Source: Sphagnum compactum (taxonomy: Eukaryota > Bryophyta > Sphagnopsida > Sphagnales). Taken from it: DNA of 64,000 bases. The notes under the pieces were generated by a model, which made no database searches, had not been told where the DNA came from, and saw only the letters and a program-made list of their open reading frames with translations. Within the stretch, counting starts at the first letter, position 1. Each line of letters opens with the position of its first letter. Both the position numbers and the translations under genes were made by a program. Shown piece after piece: positions 1 to 12,235 of this stretch. The stretch is from positions 18,968,271 to 19,032,270 of the forward strand of contig OZ234499.1 of assembly GCA_965153455.1 (NCBI GenBank). The letters run 5' to 3'.

Positions 1-103
1 GGTATATAGAGAGGTTTTGGAAATGTTGTTTGTAGTTGTAATTTTGTAATATGTACCGTCAAATACACACACACCTGTGCATTAGGCACGGGGTTCAAAC
101 TAG

Positions 104-266
104 TGCAAAGTGTGGCAGCATGGACGATGCTTGGAGAGTGTTCAACAAGATGTCATCTCGAGATGTGGTCACATGGATTGCCGTACTTGGAGCCCAAGTG
201 ACCACATCTCGTGATGGCATCTTGAGGAACACTCTCTATGCATCCTCCATGCTTCCACATTTTGCA
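104..266. repeat. Fold-back of PPR-coding sequence (inverted repeat)
   Basis: Positions 104-172 and 198-266 are reverse complements over 69 bp with about nine mismatches, separated by a 25-nt spacer. Both arms encode the same PPR segment (AKCGSM.DA..RVF followed by SRDVV.W). The left arm reads on the plus strand and the right arm on the minus strand, so two PPR fragments face each other. A transcript through this site would form a long hairpin. It is the broken 3' end of the minus-strand PPR relic that follows. Confidence 0.85.
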
Positions 267-1138
267 TACATATTAACCAAGCTATTCCCCACACTCACAT
301 CTGAATCCCATCCCCTTGCAATGATCCACTCATGAGCACACCTGCCCTCTTCAAGTGCAGCTTCACTGGCACATGCATTCAGCACCCCCAAAAAGGTAAC
401 AGAGTCTGGCTGTGTACCTTCCTTCTGCATTTGTTGAAATAATTCCAGTGCCTTCCGCCCTTGCCCACATTTCACATGCCCCAATATCATTGTGTTCCAC
501 GCGACCACATCTCGAGATGACATATTCTTGAACACTCTCCAAGCATCCTTCATTTGCCGACATTTGGCATACATGTCAACCAGACTACACCCCACAAAGA
601 CATCAGCCTCACAACCGCTTCGAATTATCTGTTCATGGACCTGCCTGCCCTCTTGAAGTGCTCCTAAACTAGCACATGCATTGAGAACTGGAACAAAGGT
701 GAAGCTATTAGGACTTCTGTTTTTTTGTCGCATTTCTTGGAAAAGCTGAATTGTCTTCTCATGTTGCCCAGCCTTGACATATCTTGCAAGACTTCTATTC
801 CAGGAAAAGACGTTCACCTGTACAGTCTCTGGTGCCATTTCAGCAAGCTTTGCTTCTACCCACGGGGGGTTTCGTCGGTCCCGAAGCCAAAGAGCGTCCT
901 GCATCTTCTTGTGCTTAAAATCGGGATACCTTTCATCCAACTTCTCGGACCTACAGTCCCACCACTGCGCAGGATCTGAAAAGAATTGCCGCCAAAGTGT
1001 ATCTCTTTGGGCCGCTGGTGTTGGTCCAACCTTTCCACCCGTTGACAGCGCTCTGTGGCCATAAGTCACCGTCTGTCCGGAGAGTCGATGGCGCAGTGCC
1101 ATCACCGAAGAATTGATGCAGCAACTGAATTGAAGCAC
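198..1138 (-). pseudogene. PPR protein with N-terminal PDF motif, 3'-truncated relic
   Basis: The minus-strand reading frame opens at 1138 and runs 300 codons to a stop at 236. Residues 1-40 are Arg/Ser-rich without acidic residues, as expected for an organelle transit peptide. Residues 47-100 resemble the PDF motif of OSB organellar single-stranded-DNA-binding proteins (FFSDPAQWWD at 52-61, YPDFKHK at 71-77, ALWL at 82-85). From about residue 108 there are PLS-type PPR repeats: two long-short sets with VDMYAKC, SRDVVAWNTMI and KALELFQQM signatures. PPR proteins normally bind organellar RNA and have 10 or more motifs plus E/DYW tails; here only about five are present. The stop (TGG to TAG type) lies where a Trp-Arg-Val-Phe block is expected, and PPR sequence continues in frame past it into a fold-back. 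A truncated relic is therefore more likely than a working gene. Confidence 0.75.
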
Positions 1139-2350
1139 TTCAAGTTCGCCGAAGCCACCACAACCGCACTAGTATTGCAACCAAAACAGCTTAGCAGATG
1201 AGACAATCGAGAGTTTTTGCAAATAAGACACATAGATTCGTAACCGCAGACTTGCAGCAAACTGGAGAGATGGTGAAATACTAAACCCTATTGGTTTGGA
1301 GGTTTGGACCAGTATTGGACTGGTATTGGATTTTTAACATACCCATCGGGTTTGGGTATTTGACTTTTTTTTAAATTCATAAGACCATGGTAGAACGGGT
1401 ATTGAGGCGAAAATACTGAAACTCATATCAGGTGGTATCAATATGTCTAAAGTTTACAATTTTCACTAAATGGTACGAGTATCATGGTATTGAAATGTGT
1501 GATGCCACAAACAAGTGCAACTTTTTTGCATAAGGTGAAAGGAAAAAATCCTTGATGAACCCTTAAAAAAACAAACCAACAAAACACTAGTCACAACAAA
1601 ATTGATTTGCAAATGTCCCAAAATATTACAAATGCATCATTGATCAAAGGCTAAGGCTACCAAGTTGGAAAAATTTAATATTATTAATATTATCATAGGC
1701 ATCAAATTAATAAAATTTGTCTACACATGTAGATCCCAACTTGGAAAAAAAAATTGTCATTTGATAAGTCATATACCATCATCAGCAAAAAATATTATGA
1801 CAACTTTGATTTGAAGAGGTTTTATATTCATCACTAATGCATCATTGATAAGAAGCAGATGTTGTCAAACATAAAATTAATATGTGCGAGTAGGTCCCAA
1901 GTTGAAAAAAAATCATCACTTGATGACATATAAAACATGGCACCAAGTACCAACAACAACACTATAAATTATTTTGATCTACAGAGGTTCCAAAATTATC
2001 ACAATTGCATGAGACATCACGTCAAAGCCTCAATGCGCTACGAATTTGGAAATGATAGTGGTCACTTGATGAATCAAGTGAGTTAACCAACTGGAACATC
2101 GCCAAAAATTTGATCATCAAAGGTCCAAAAACCTACAACAATGTATATCATTGACTAAAGGTTCATGGGGCCAAACACAATCACAATTTTTTTTAAAAAC
2201 ATACCCAAGTCCCTTGAGATGGAAAAAAAATTAGCAATTGACGAAAAAAGGAGGTTGCAGGTAACCAACAAAAGCATTAGAAGAGGATTTCCAACCTGAA
2301 TGAACATGAAATCACAAAGTTTTTTTACTTGTCCTCAAATAGCCTTGTTC
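1139..2350. other. AT-rich stretch without recognised gene
   Basis: The first ~100 bp could hold the promoter and leader of the minus-strand PPR relic. The rest is AT-rich sequence full of short poly-A runs and stop codons in all frames. I see no coding or structural signal in it. Confidence 0.6.
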
Positions 2351-4400
2351 CTAAAGTTCTTTTTCATGTTCATCAAGTAATTTGTCTTTTGCACAAAAAA
2401 ACTCAACAACGCCTTCCTCAATGACTTTGCAATCCATCTGTGCATTGTCAAGCCAATTTTTGTAAATCATCACCAAGGCATCCAAATTATCAAGACCCAA
2501 TTGGCAGTGTTGTAAACTAGTCAAAACACTGACATTGTTAAAAATGCGCTCAATTTCGATTTGGCTTCTTAGAATTCCAAGGATTTGTTTCCCCAAGAAT
2601 CCAACATTTGGGAATTGGGATTCCTGCGTCTTCCACCAAGCAAGAGGACTTTTCAAGTTCTTTTGTGAAACCACAATTCAACAAAATAAAAATAATTCAT
2701 ATTTTAGCAAACCTTTATTGCCTTTTTTTATGGATGTTGAATCACCAAACAGCGAATCATCAAGAACAGTTGGATTTGGCCAAGATTAAGGGACTTGAAG
2801 ACCACAACTAAAAGTGGAACCAAATTTATTTTGCTGTATTCCTCCACTAAAATATGAGCTTTGTCCTTCCCAATTAGGTCTACCACACATTTTAAGCCTT
2901 TATATTTAGGGTTTAACATGAGTGCCATCAAATAGAATGCAAAATGCAAGAAAAGGTTGGAAGACACATAACGATTGTACTACCATCTTAGCATACAAGA
3001 TTTCTAGCTATGCATCAAACTCTCCACAAGTCACAAGAGGAAAAATAGACACCCTAGAATTGTATTCAATTTGAAGCTTAATGTCAATGGAAATTGTAAC
3101 ATAGAATCAAACAACAACCAATAACCTCTAGTTTGGTTGAGAACACATTGTTTAACAATCGGGTTCAAGATTTCAGTCGCTACCCTTGCAATAACCCAAG
3201 TCAAACCAGACGAAACACATGCTTATAAATGCAAAAATTAATGACTATAACAAATTGTGATGGCATGGGCATATTCCAATATCTCCTAGAAAAGTACAAC
3301 TTTTGAAGCAAACTTGGTTTTCATAAAGGTCTTTAATTTTCTCAGAGGCACACTTACTTCTTGGCAAGTAAATTCCCATTCTTGCTTCCCTTTGCCTGAC
3401 TTTTTTGTCTAAATGATGGTTTTTTATAAGGTAGATGGGGCATTTTTCAAAGAAACCTCCTTCATGCTTTGACAAACCTTTTTTTCATTTGTAGCACATT
3501 AGTAGACCTTCGACATTACATGTCCAAAACATGGGCCAAGAAAGGGCTTCTTTAATTAAAGAACATCACAAGACACAATAGTGGACAAGGCAAAATTCAA
3601 GGTGGTTGGATTCTTGCCTTCATCCTTCACACAAGCCAATACCTTGTTGGTCAACTAGAATTCAGCCAAAAGAGGCTTCATAAGCTTTGCCAATGCAATT
3701 CCATTAGTTATCTACAACCTCAAATAAGCTAATAGAGACATAGCAAAGTACCTAATCCCGATCCAAGAAGTTCAAAACCAATGCAAAGGTGTCAAACCTA
3801 ATTTGACTCATCAATAAATCGAATGTGATAGAAATTATATCACATTGTGCCAACGCAAATATAACATAATGATCCATGCACTTAGCAAGCACAAAAGGTA
3901 TGTGTCTTTTGACAAGTTATTTATGAGTAGGGAAACAAACTTTACCATTTTGTCACATGAACAAGCGTCATAGCTAAGAAGATTCCACTGTAGATAGTGG
4001 CACATATCCTTTTGCAATGAATAGGACTAGGTCTTCAATGAAAACTAACTGAAGGGGATCAGAATTTTTGTAAGGTTGAGTGTTTGAAAAAAGATTCAAT
4101 TATTGCAAAAAGGTGTAGTTCATTGCGCTTCTTAATTCTACTCACAACGTAGATTGGAAACTTCATCTTCATTCTTACAATGCAAATCATACTTGGCAAC
4201 AATGGCCTTGCATTCATTATTAATGTGTTTCTTCATGGAGGTGATGCCATGCGTTGGATTATAGGTGAAAAGGCCCTTGTGCTCATGAATGGTGTTGTTT
4301 GAATTTTGAACTTGTTTAGTGACATGGCAAATAATGCACCTCGTGATTTGCAGTGCCCCCAACAAAACTTTTTCAAGAGGTTTATTTAGGACAAAGAAAG
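2351..4400 (-). pseudogene. hAT-type transposase relic
   Basis: Minus-strand fragments occur in the order expected for a hAT transposase. A BED-type zinc finger lies at about 4365-4150 (CIICH, then GLFTYNPTHGITSMKKHI and a final Cys). Central fragments lie at 4017-3835 (KFVSLLINNLSKDTYLLC) and 3475-3245. Late-core sequence lies at 2967-2790 (ALMLNPKYKGLK). The C-terminal dimerisation region lies at 2640-2520 (PLAWWK, FP...LGKQILGILRS, IERIFN). Many stops and frame changes separate them, so the gene is dead. hAT transposases cut and paste DNA; the C-terminal block mediates dimerisation. Terminal inverted repeats and an 8-bp target duplication could not be located by eye. Confidence 0.8.
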
Positions 4401-6040
4401 CCCACGATAGTGTGATGGTTTGTGAACCAAAACTTGATGTTTACTTTTAACTACTATAGTTGCATTTTCCAAATTTTTTTTCCTTAGCAAATAGGACCTC
4501 CATTCAAGTCTCTGAAATTTGAAATGTGGAGTCTTTTGTAAGTCATGTGTCTAACCCCTCGATATCACAAAATTCATTAGTTGTGATGAATTCCCTTGTA
4601 GGATCCATTTCACCATGTACCCAAACTTGACTTGTGAAATTGTTCCTAAAAACTAAAACCTAAAAGCCCATGCACAAATCTTGAAACTAGTTGATGATTT
4701 ATCACTTAGGCACCATCATTGCCAACATCACTAAGGTAGTGAATGAGCACCAAATAATGACACCAAACACCATTTGATTAAAATGATGCACACACAAATC
4801 GGCATTTTGGGAGAATATTGAACTCAAGACATGAAGAATGAAAAATATTGTGAATGGTAGTAGTTAACAATGTTTTTTTTTTGTTTTTCCACCTTAGATA
4901 TTCTTACTAAGCTTATAGAACAAAGAACCGTGCACATTGAGGCACCTAGTGGACTTACCTCTTCTTTTGTAACATTAGATTTCTAAGTTCGATTTTTGCA
5001 CCACACCGCCCACATTGAAGATTGCCCTAAGCTATAATGTAATAGCTTCCCGCCATGTTGAAGAAATTGTCTCCTATGTTGTGTTGGCAGTGATGGAGAC
5101 CTCTGTCACCCAAGTCAAAATTGTCCATTGTTGCTAGATGGTTATCAGTGCTTCAAATGTCTTAGACTACATCTTAAGGCGGATTGCCATATTTCCATTC
5201 CCCATTCACCTAACAATTGTCCCAAGTGCCACCTTTTGCACAATGGGCAGGCATTGGGCAATGTCCCATTGCATGAAGGAAGGTCATTTGATTCAATCCT
5301 TTTTGTTTCATCATTATTTCTCTTACTAAATCCCTTTTCCAAATATCCATTATGGTTAACACATCATCACATTAACAAAAAAATTGAGAAAGTTTTGTGT
5401 TTTTAGAATAAATTTGACTAATTTTTGGAAAATTTTCCAAAGATTTTCCCAAATTTGATGTCACAAAATTGAAAAACAAAACCATGGTCACATACTCAAG
5501 TTAAAGATTGTAAAATTCAATCATGTTTTTTTCCCTGAAGTTGAAATGATGGAATCAATTTGAAAATTATGAATTTTGATTATTTCTCAAATCAAAATAA
5601 ATACATATTTCGTAACAAACAACGAAAGTTCATGTTAAATTTTATGGACCTTTCATTTCAAGATTGTTAAAAAAACTTCATAGCTGAATTGATAATGTTA
5701 TTTTATGCAAAAGGTTCAAATGTTGATTAGGGTATTGAATTACTATGGAAAATGAATATTAAATAAGTGGTTTGTGTGAACATAAATGGTAATTTCAATT
5801 TTTGAATGAAAATTTTAAGAAAGGCAACTATGGTTGGGTCCACAACATACATTTTTCCACAACTCATATTACACTCAACTAGATTATATACCAATTTTCA
5901 TTTTTTTCCCATCCAAAAATTAATATTTAAAATTTGATAAATGGGAGATATTCATATAAATACAAGCAAAGCTTCCCCTCCCCCCACCCCCACCCTGAAA
6001 ATTTGTGGAGTAGGTGGGTTGGCAATCATGCATAAGAGGG
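4401..6040. other. AT-rich stretch without recognised gene
   Basis: Only short overlapping reading frames (for example 5128-5406) are present, on both strands, without family signatures. The part near the BED finger may contain the 5' end of the hAT element. Confidence 0.5.
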
Positions 6041-6041
6041 C

Positions 6042-6060
6042 TTAGGGTTTAGGGTTTAGA
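6042..6060 (+). repeat. Short interstitial telomere-like tract (TTTAGGG)
   Basis: About two and a half units of the plant telomere heptamer are visible. Related short CCCTAAA runs lie at about 7801-7822, 8081-8096 and 8389-8404. They are too short to be a chromosome end. Confidence 0.6.
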
Positions 6061-6469
6061 GGTGGCTAAAGGTGAAAGGGGGAATTAGAAAGATTTAGGA
6101 TCCATCCTATAATTTGATGATTTGTTGGCACCTATTATCTAAATAAGGTGACTTTAGGAAAAAAAAAAGTGTAATGTGGCAACTTGGATCCGATCCCCTA
6201 TAAAAAATTGCCAGTACTTGTTTTACACGTAATTTTGTTGTTTTAATTGTTTCACTCATGTGTTATTTTGCAATTTTTGAAACCCTAAATATATTTATTC
6301 CAATAAATAATTAGAAAAAAAAAAGGTTTTGTAACCAACTTCTATGACTATTTTTGTCCAAGGCGACTAGTGTTTTAATTGCATGCGACAAAAATTAGTT
6401 GCCTTGGGACAAAAATAGTCACATTGGACAAGTCGAAAAAACCCTTTTTTTTTTAAGTGTAGTGGTAAT

Positions 6470-7545
6470 ATTGAGATTTTAAAAACCTTCAAAGTTCCTT
6501 GATATTATTTTAAAACAACCATCCTAAATTTATATCTAAAACAAAATGACATATCCAAGTTTAAGTTAATTTAGTCAAGATTATGTTAGTTTAGTCAAAT
6601 TCAAACCAAATTTATGTTAGTTTAGCTAAGATTTATTTAATTTATTTAAACCAAGATTATATTAATTTTGTCAATTTTAGTTTATTTTAGGTTAATTTAG
6701 CCAAGTTTAAATTAACTTAGCCAAGTTGAATTTAGTTTAGCTAAGTTTAGGTTAGATTAATTAACCTATTATATCTAAAACAAAATGATATATCCAAGTT
6801 TAAGTTAATTTAGTCAAGATTATGTTAGTTTAATCAAATTTAACCATATTTATGTTAGTTTAAGTAGGATTATTTGATTGATTTAAACCAAGATTATTTT
6901 TTTGTGAAATTTAGTTTATTTTAAATTATTTTAGCCTATTTTAAATTAACTTAGCCAAGTTGAATTTAGTTTAGCCAAATTTAAGTTAGTTTAACTAAGT
7001 TTAGTTTATTTTAGCTAAGATTAAATTAATTAAACCAACCCCCCCCCCCCACCCCCCCCATAATGAATTTAAAAAAAACAATCAACCCCCTCCCCCTTCA
7101 ACAAATAAAAATAAAAAGAAAAAAAACCCTCGCCCACCCCCCCCCCCCTCCCTTGCCACTCAACAATGAAAAAAAGGTCTTAAAATAAACTAACCTCCCT
7201 CCCCTCCCCCTTCCACAAGTTAAATGAAGGAGAAAACAAATTTAACTTTCACCCACCTGCCCCCTCGACAGTAAAAAGAAGTTTAAAAAAAAAAAGAATT
7301 AACCACACCCCTTCCCCTTCAATAATCAAAAAATAAATTAAAACAACTGACCTTGCTCCCCTTTAATAGTAAAAAGTAGATTACAAAAGTTAGAACTAGT
7401 AAGAAAAGTAACAAAAAAATGAAAAGAAGTCAACAAAACTACCTACCACTATGCTCAAACAGCTTGCCACTACAATGAGTTTTTTTTGGTCAAATTGCCT
7501 ACTTCCTGCGTCCTTATGAGTGTAGTGTGAGTATCATATGTATAG
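6470..7545. repeat. ~1.07 kb dispersed repeat, copy 1
   Basis: This segment is matched nearly end to end by 8975-10052 in the same orientation. It begins with an AT-rich block made of short TTTAGTTTAGCCAAG-like iterations, which itself contains a ~240-bp internal duplication (starting near 6528 and 6769). It then runs through alternating poly-C and poly-A tracts and ends in a conserved ~110-bp tail (7430-7545). It has no coding capacity and no clear terminal repeats. The tail is also recognisable at 18310-18400, and the C-rich block at 44030-44150, so this is a dispersed family. Confidence 0.8.
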
Positions 7546-7800
7546 CCCCATAACTTTGGGAAAATTAAGGTGGACTCCATAATTCAAGCAAATCATGACA
7601 CAATTCCATAACTTTGGCAAAACTAAACCACAATTCCATAATTTTGGTAGAATTAGGATCATTTCCATAATTTTGGAGAATGTTGGCATAACCCCATAAT
7701 TTTGGCAAAATGAAAGCACAACCCCATAATTTGGACAAAACTTGGCATAACCCCATAATTTTGGCAAAACTAAAGTGTAAATCAATAATTTGGGCAAAAC
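7545..7800. repeat. Minisatellite, 29-30 bp period, nine units
   Basis: The core CCATAATTTTGGCAAAA recurs with unit starts at 7548, 7577, 7606, 7636, 7665, 7694, 7724, 7753 and 7783. It starts directly at the tail of the ~1.07 kb repeat. The minus-strand ORFs across it are by-products of the repeat. Confidence 0.85.
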
Positions 7801-8974
7801 CTTAAACCCTAAACCCTAAACTTTTAAATAAAAATAAAGACACCATTATCATCACAACCTTTGAAAATAAGGGGGTAGGTCATCTCTGAACTTTCAAATT
7901 GTGTTAAAATAAAAAAGGTCAATTAGCCATTCGAAAGTCAAACCATCATATCCTCCAAATGGTGAATAATTAAAAAAATGTAAACAAACCATTAGAATCA
8001 GAATACTTGAAAATGGGGGGGTAGTTCACCTCAAAATCCCAAAATAAAATATGAAATTTGTTTTGGACACACATATTACCCTAAACCCTAAACCTTTTAT
8101 ATATTGCAAAAAATACATTTTTAGGTGAAAATAAACAGATCACTAACATCAAACCCTGAAAATGGGGGGGGGGGGGGGGCGACATCACCTTGAAACTTTG
8201 AAATTTTGTAAAAATAAACCTTACACCCTCATCTTTCCAACCCCCCTAAAATTTTCACACCCTCTATATCTTGCAAATGGTGAACAATTAGGGAAAAATA
8301 AACACACCAAAATAATTAAAGCCCTTGAAGATGGGGGGTAGGTCAAGTCAAAATCCTGAAATAAAAAACTCAAATTTGGTGAGAACACCCCTAAACCCTA
8401 AACCATTTATTGCATGTCAGTAAATATTGAAAAAATCAATGGGTAATTAGTAAAAGAATCATGGTCAGCATTAAGATTAACCTACTTTGGTGACCTCATT
8501 GTTACCAAGTTATCGTTTTTAGTGGTTATTAATATTAAAACAATAAATATTTTATTGTGGAAAAAAAGAAAAAAAAGAATCTATAATCATAATTTTTTTT
8601 ATACCCATGTATAATTAGAAGCAAAACAAAATGTTATCAATCCGATATTTGAGAACTGATCTTTATGCATAACTAATCGTTCTTATTCAACAAAAACTAT
8701 GTATTTTTGATAATTGAAGTATTAGGTTGAATAAATATGATATTGATGATTGATGGGCCAAACATTTTGAATTAAGAAAATAATAACTTGCCAAAAAATA
8801 ATAATCAACCAACATCGGTCTCAACATGTGTTGGTGAATTTGTTCCATGGCTGATATGTGATATCATTTACGAACCATTTCATAAAGAAACACTTCACAA
8901 TTCATATAACATATGTGATGTCATTTATGAACCATTTTGACAAATATATGGTGGTAGAATAATATCAAGATCTA
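7801..8974. other. AT-rich spacer between the two ~1.07 kb repeats
   Basis: It contains short CCCTAAA tracts, a G-homopolymer run near 8165-8180 and a loose ~250-300 bp iteration (a phrase like 'gaaaatggggg...tag' followed by 'CCCTAAACCCTAAACC', seen near 7865-7825, 8010-8095 and 8330-8404). No gene is seen. Confidence 0.5.
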
Positions 8975-10052
8975 AATAACCTTCAAAGTTCCTTGATTTT
9001 ATTTTTAAAACAACCATTTTAAATTTATATCTAAAACAAAATGATATATCCAAATTTAAGTTAGTTTAGTCAAGTATATGTTACTTTAATCAAGTTTAAC
9101 CAAATTTATGTTAGTTTAACTAGGATTTATTTAATTTATTTAAACTAAGATTATATTAGTTTTGTCAAATTTAGTTTACTTTAGGTTAGTTTAGCCAAGT
9201 TTAAATTAACTTAGCCAAGTTGAATTTAGTTTAGCCAAGTTTAGGTTAGGTAAATAACCTATTATGTCTAAAACAAAATGATATATCCAAGTTTAAGTTA
9301 ATTTAGTCAAGATTATGTTAGTTTAATCAAATTTAACCAAATTTATGTTAGTTTAACTAGGATTTATATAATTGATTTAAACCAAGATTATATTAGTTTT
9401 GTGAAATTTAGTTTATTTTAGATTAGTTTAGCCAAGTTTACATTAACTTAACCAAGTTGAATTTAGTTTAGCCAAGGTTAGGTTAGTTTAACTAAGTTTA
9501 GTTTATTTTAGCTAAGATTAAATTAGTTAAACCAACCCCCACCCCCACCCCCTTCCATAATGAATTTAAAAACAAAATCAACCCCTTCCCCCTCCCCTCC
9601 CCTTTCAACAAATCAAAAGAAAAAGAAAAGGGACCCCAACCCTCGCCCCCCCCTCCTTAGCCACTCAACAATGAAAAAAAGGTTTTAAGAAAAAAACTAA
9701 CCCCGCTCCCTTCCCCTTTCCACAAGTCAAATGAAAGAGAGAAAAAATTTAACCTCCACCCTCCCTGCCCCTTCAATAGTAAAAAAAGTTTTAAAAAAAA
9801 AATCTAACCACACCTCTTCCCCCTTCAACAATCAAAAAATAAATTAAAACAATTGACCTTGCCCCCCTTCAATATTAAAAAGTAGATTACAAAAGTTACA
9901 ACTAGTAAAAAAAGTAACAAAAAATGTAAAGAAGTCAATAAAAACAACTTATCACTATGCTCAAACAACCAGCCACTACAGTGGGTTTTTTTGGGTCAAA
10001 CTACCTATTGCCTACATCCTTGTGAGTGCAGTGTGAGTATCAAATGTATAGG
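8975..10052. repeat. ~1.07 kb dispersed repeat, copy 2
   Basis: It is co-linear with 6470-7545: the same opening phrase, the same internal duplication (near 9029 and 9268), the same C-rich/A-rich blocks and the same terminal ~110 bp (9935-10052). It ends about 100 bp before the first zinc-finger codons of element copy A. Confidence 0.8.
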
Positions 10053-10129
10053 CAAGTCAAGGTTTTTACATAGATATCGTGGAAGCTTAGTTAAGGCCTT
10101 TTTCTTCTTTTTTTTGCTCATCAAGTGCA

Positions 10130-12235
10130 AATCTTGGAGGACTTGGGAGGGTGTTTTTGTAGCACCGCATACTTGTCATCATGGCCAATTTCACTTGCCT
10201 CAAATGTAATGCACATTTTGCTATTGGGGCGCAACATGATGGACACCAACGACTATTCCATCAATCGGCCTATCAAGTTGACACTTCGTGTGGTTATGAT
10301 GTTGTAGATCGATCTAAAGATAACAAGTTTCATTGTCCCATCGATTGTTGCACTAAAACTTTTACTCGTTGTGATATTATACAATGACACATCAAGGCAC
10401 ATTGTGCAAAGCAAGGCGACTTTGATGTCAATCATCAATTCAATCAACATGCAAACCAAGTGCAACATGCAACTTTAGTAGGCATGCTCATTCGATTACC
10501 TATTGACCAAACGCCTAACCTACTCCTTGATGTTGGCTTGGTTGTTTTTAGCATCAATGGTGATGTAAATGTGTTATTGTGTAAGGTTTGTTGTGTTTGT
10601 TTGGAGCCTAACCATGTCAAGTGCACACCCACCTATTGATGTAAGCCAACCATTGACTTCGAAAGCAAAAATGCATAAATGAACAATAGGAAGAATAATT
10701 TGTTGCAAATGTTCCCTCTATTGCAATTCTCACCTCCTTGTTCCAAGAGGTTGGATTCTCTGTGATGCAAGACCACCGACTTGAAAAATACACCACCAGT
10801 CTTGTCCCTCATCGTTCGACAATGTTTGTTAACATTGCCAAGTGTAAAACCTTTTCAAAAAAATTGGATACACCACGTTATTTGGCGTGGATCATCAAAA
10901 CATGCACCTCATAGGTGATTATTTTGGGTCCAAGCTCGAAGAACACATCTGAGCATCCTTGGATGACCATCGACACTTTATGGAAGGCTTAACAAACAAT
11001 CCATCAATTTGAGAATTAAATCCTTGGTTGAGGGTTTCTTGTTGGTTCGAGTTGACTGTTGACCACATCATTCCACAGGGAACGCCCTTGGACCACATCA
11101 AGGTGACATTGATGTTTCCCTTGGCCATGCATGATGATAATAAATTGGACAAATTACCATCGATGATTCAAACGTATCTTGAAAAAACACAAATATCATC
11201 TGTTAGGTGTAATATCGTTTGAGGCGATTGGTTGTTTCTATGAATAGATCCCAATTGACCATAATGGGCCTCAACGAGCTTTGGGTGCCATCAACTAAAA
11301 ATAAGTATAGTTTGTTAATGACCAAGCTTTTCACTGGAATGATTTGGTCGAGAGAAAGTAGCCCTCAGGGTGACAACCCCATTATGAACATGTTAAGAAA
11401 TTTGCACGATGACCTTGCATCATTGTTGGACAATCTCATTGTCCACATTCAACATCAACAAGACCTAAATGTTTAAAATGACCAAGATTTGGTCATGATC
11501 CATGTTGTCATGTTGCAGATGTGTAAACCACCAATCTCACCAATTGTTCGATTGAATTTACAGACAAATTGTCCATTCTTAAAATTCTGGATCGTTAATA
11601 GTTTAAAATCTACATCCTCATCCACCAACCTAATTTTCAAACATGCTCGACATGTCATAGGACCTATAGCCATCCTTCAATATTGGTGGCATTAGCCATC
11701 CTCGTACAATTGGCTCGTTTGATGTGGGCCCTCATCATCCGGCCATCTTGTCAAATGAAGCAGACGATTGGTTGGCATGCATTAGTGATGATGCTAATGA
11801 CAAACCCTTTAACATATTAAGAGAAATGATGCGCCTTGCATTCACAATGTTGGGGATACAATAGGCAACCCCAAATTAATTCAAATCGATTCGTTGTCAT
11901 GCACAATTGACGGCCAAGTGGTGAACATTGACACATTATGAAATTTGGTTGGTACATTGTTCACCAAAAACAAACATGATCATGAAGAACCAGGTGTTAC
12001 TAAGATTACAAACCACGTGGATTTACAAGGCAATATCTAATGAAAACATTTTCAATAAATTCAATGAAGATGGCATGGAATATTCTTTTTTATCGGTTAG
12101 TCGTAATGAGTTTCATAAGCATGCATTAAATCTGGTTGTCTACTTATTTAGTAATCCACACACATGCAGTTTGTTCATCCATGTGTAGACCACAACGGAT
12201 CCATTATGTGGAACCACAATGTTTTGGCAATTTGA
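10130..12235 (+). mobile_element. Zinc-finger / recombinase-like element, copy A (decayed, 3'-truncated)
   Basis: Plus-strand coding remnants appear in order. A C2H2-like finger region lies at 10181-10420 (FTCLKC, FHCPIDC, then HIKAH after a stop). A second Cys-rich block lies at about 10540-10630 (VLLCKVC..CLEPNHVKC). A long conserved region at 11340-12235 includes SSPQGDNPIMNML, FKHARHVIGPIAILQYWW, CTIDGQVVNIDTL, EYSFLSVSRNEFHKHA and finally GSIMWNHNVLAI. Each of the latter blocks has a counterpart in the copy at 59.6-62.3 kb. Numerous stops and frameshifts show it is dead, and it stops just before the recombinase-like part seen in copy B. Its CpG content is low, as expected for an old methylated element. 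Confidence 0.75.

Noticed and set aside
7534-7797. 87-codon minus-strand frame with repeated Pro-Lys-Leu-Trp units
   Set aside because: It is the translation of the 29-30 bp minisatellite; unit length is not a multiple of three and no family fits.
7545-7800. Possible CRISPR-like array
   Set aside because: Units are contiguous degenerate tandem repeats without unique spacers, in plant nuclear DNA.
6042-8404. Chromosome end or long telomeric array
   Set aside because: Telomere-type heptamers occur only as two- to three-unit tracts inside other repeats.
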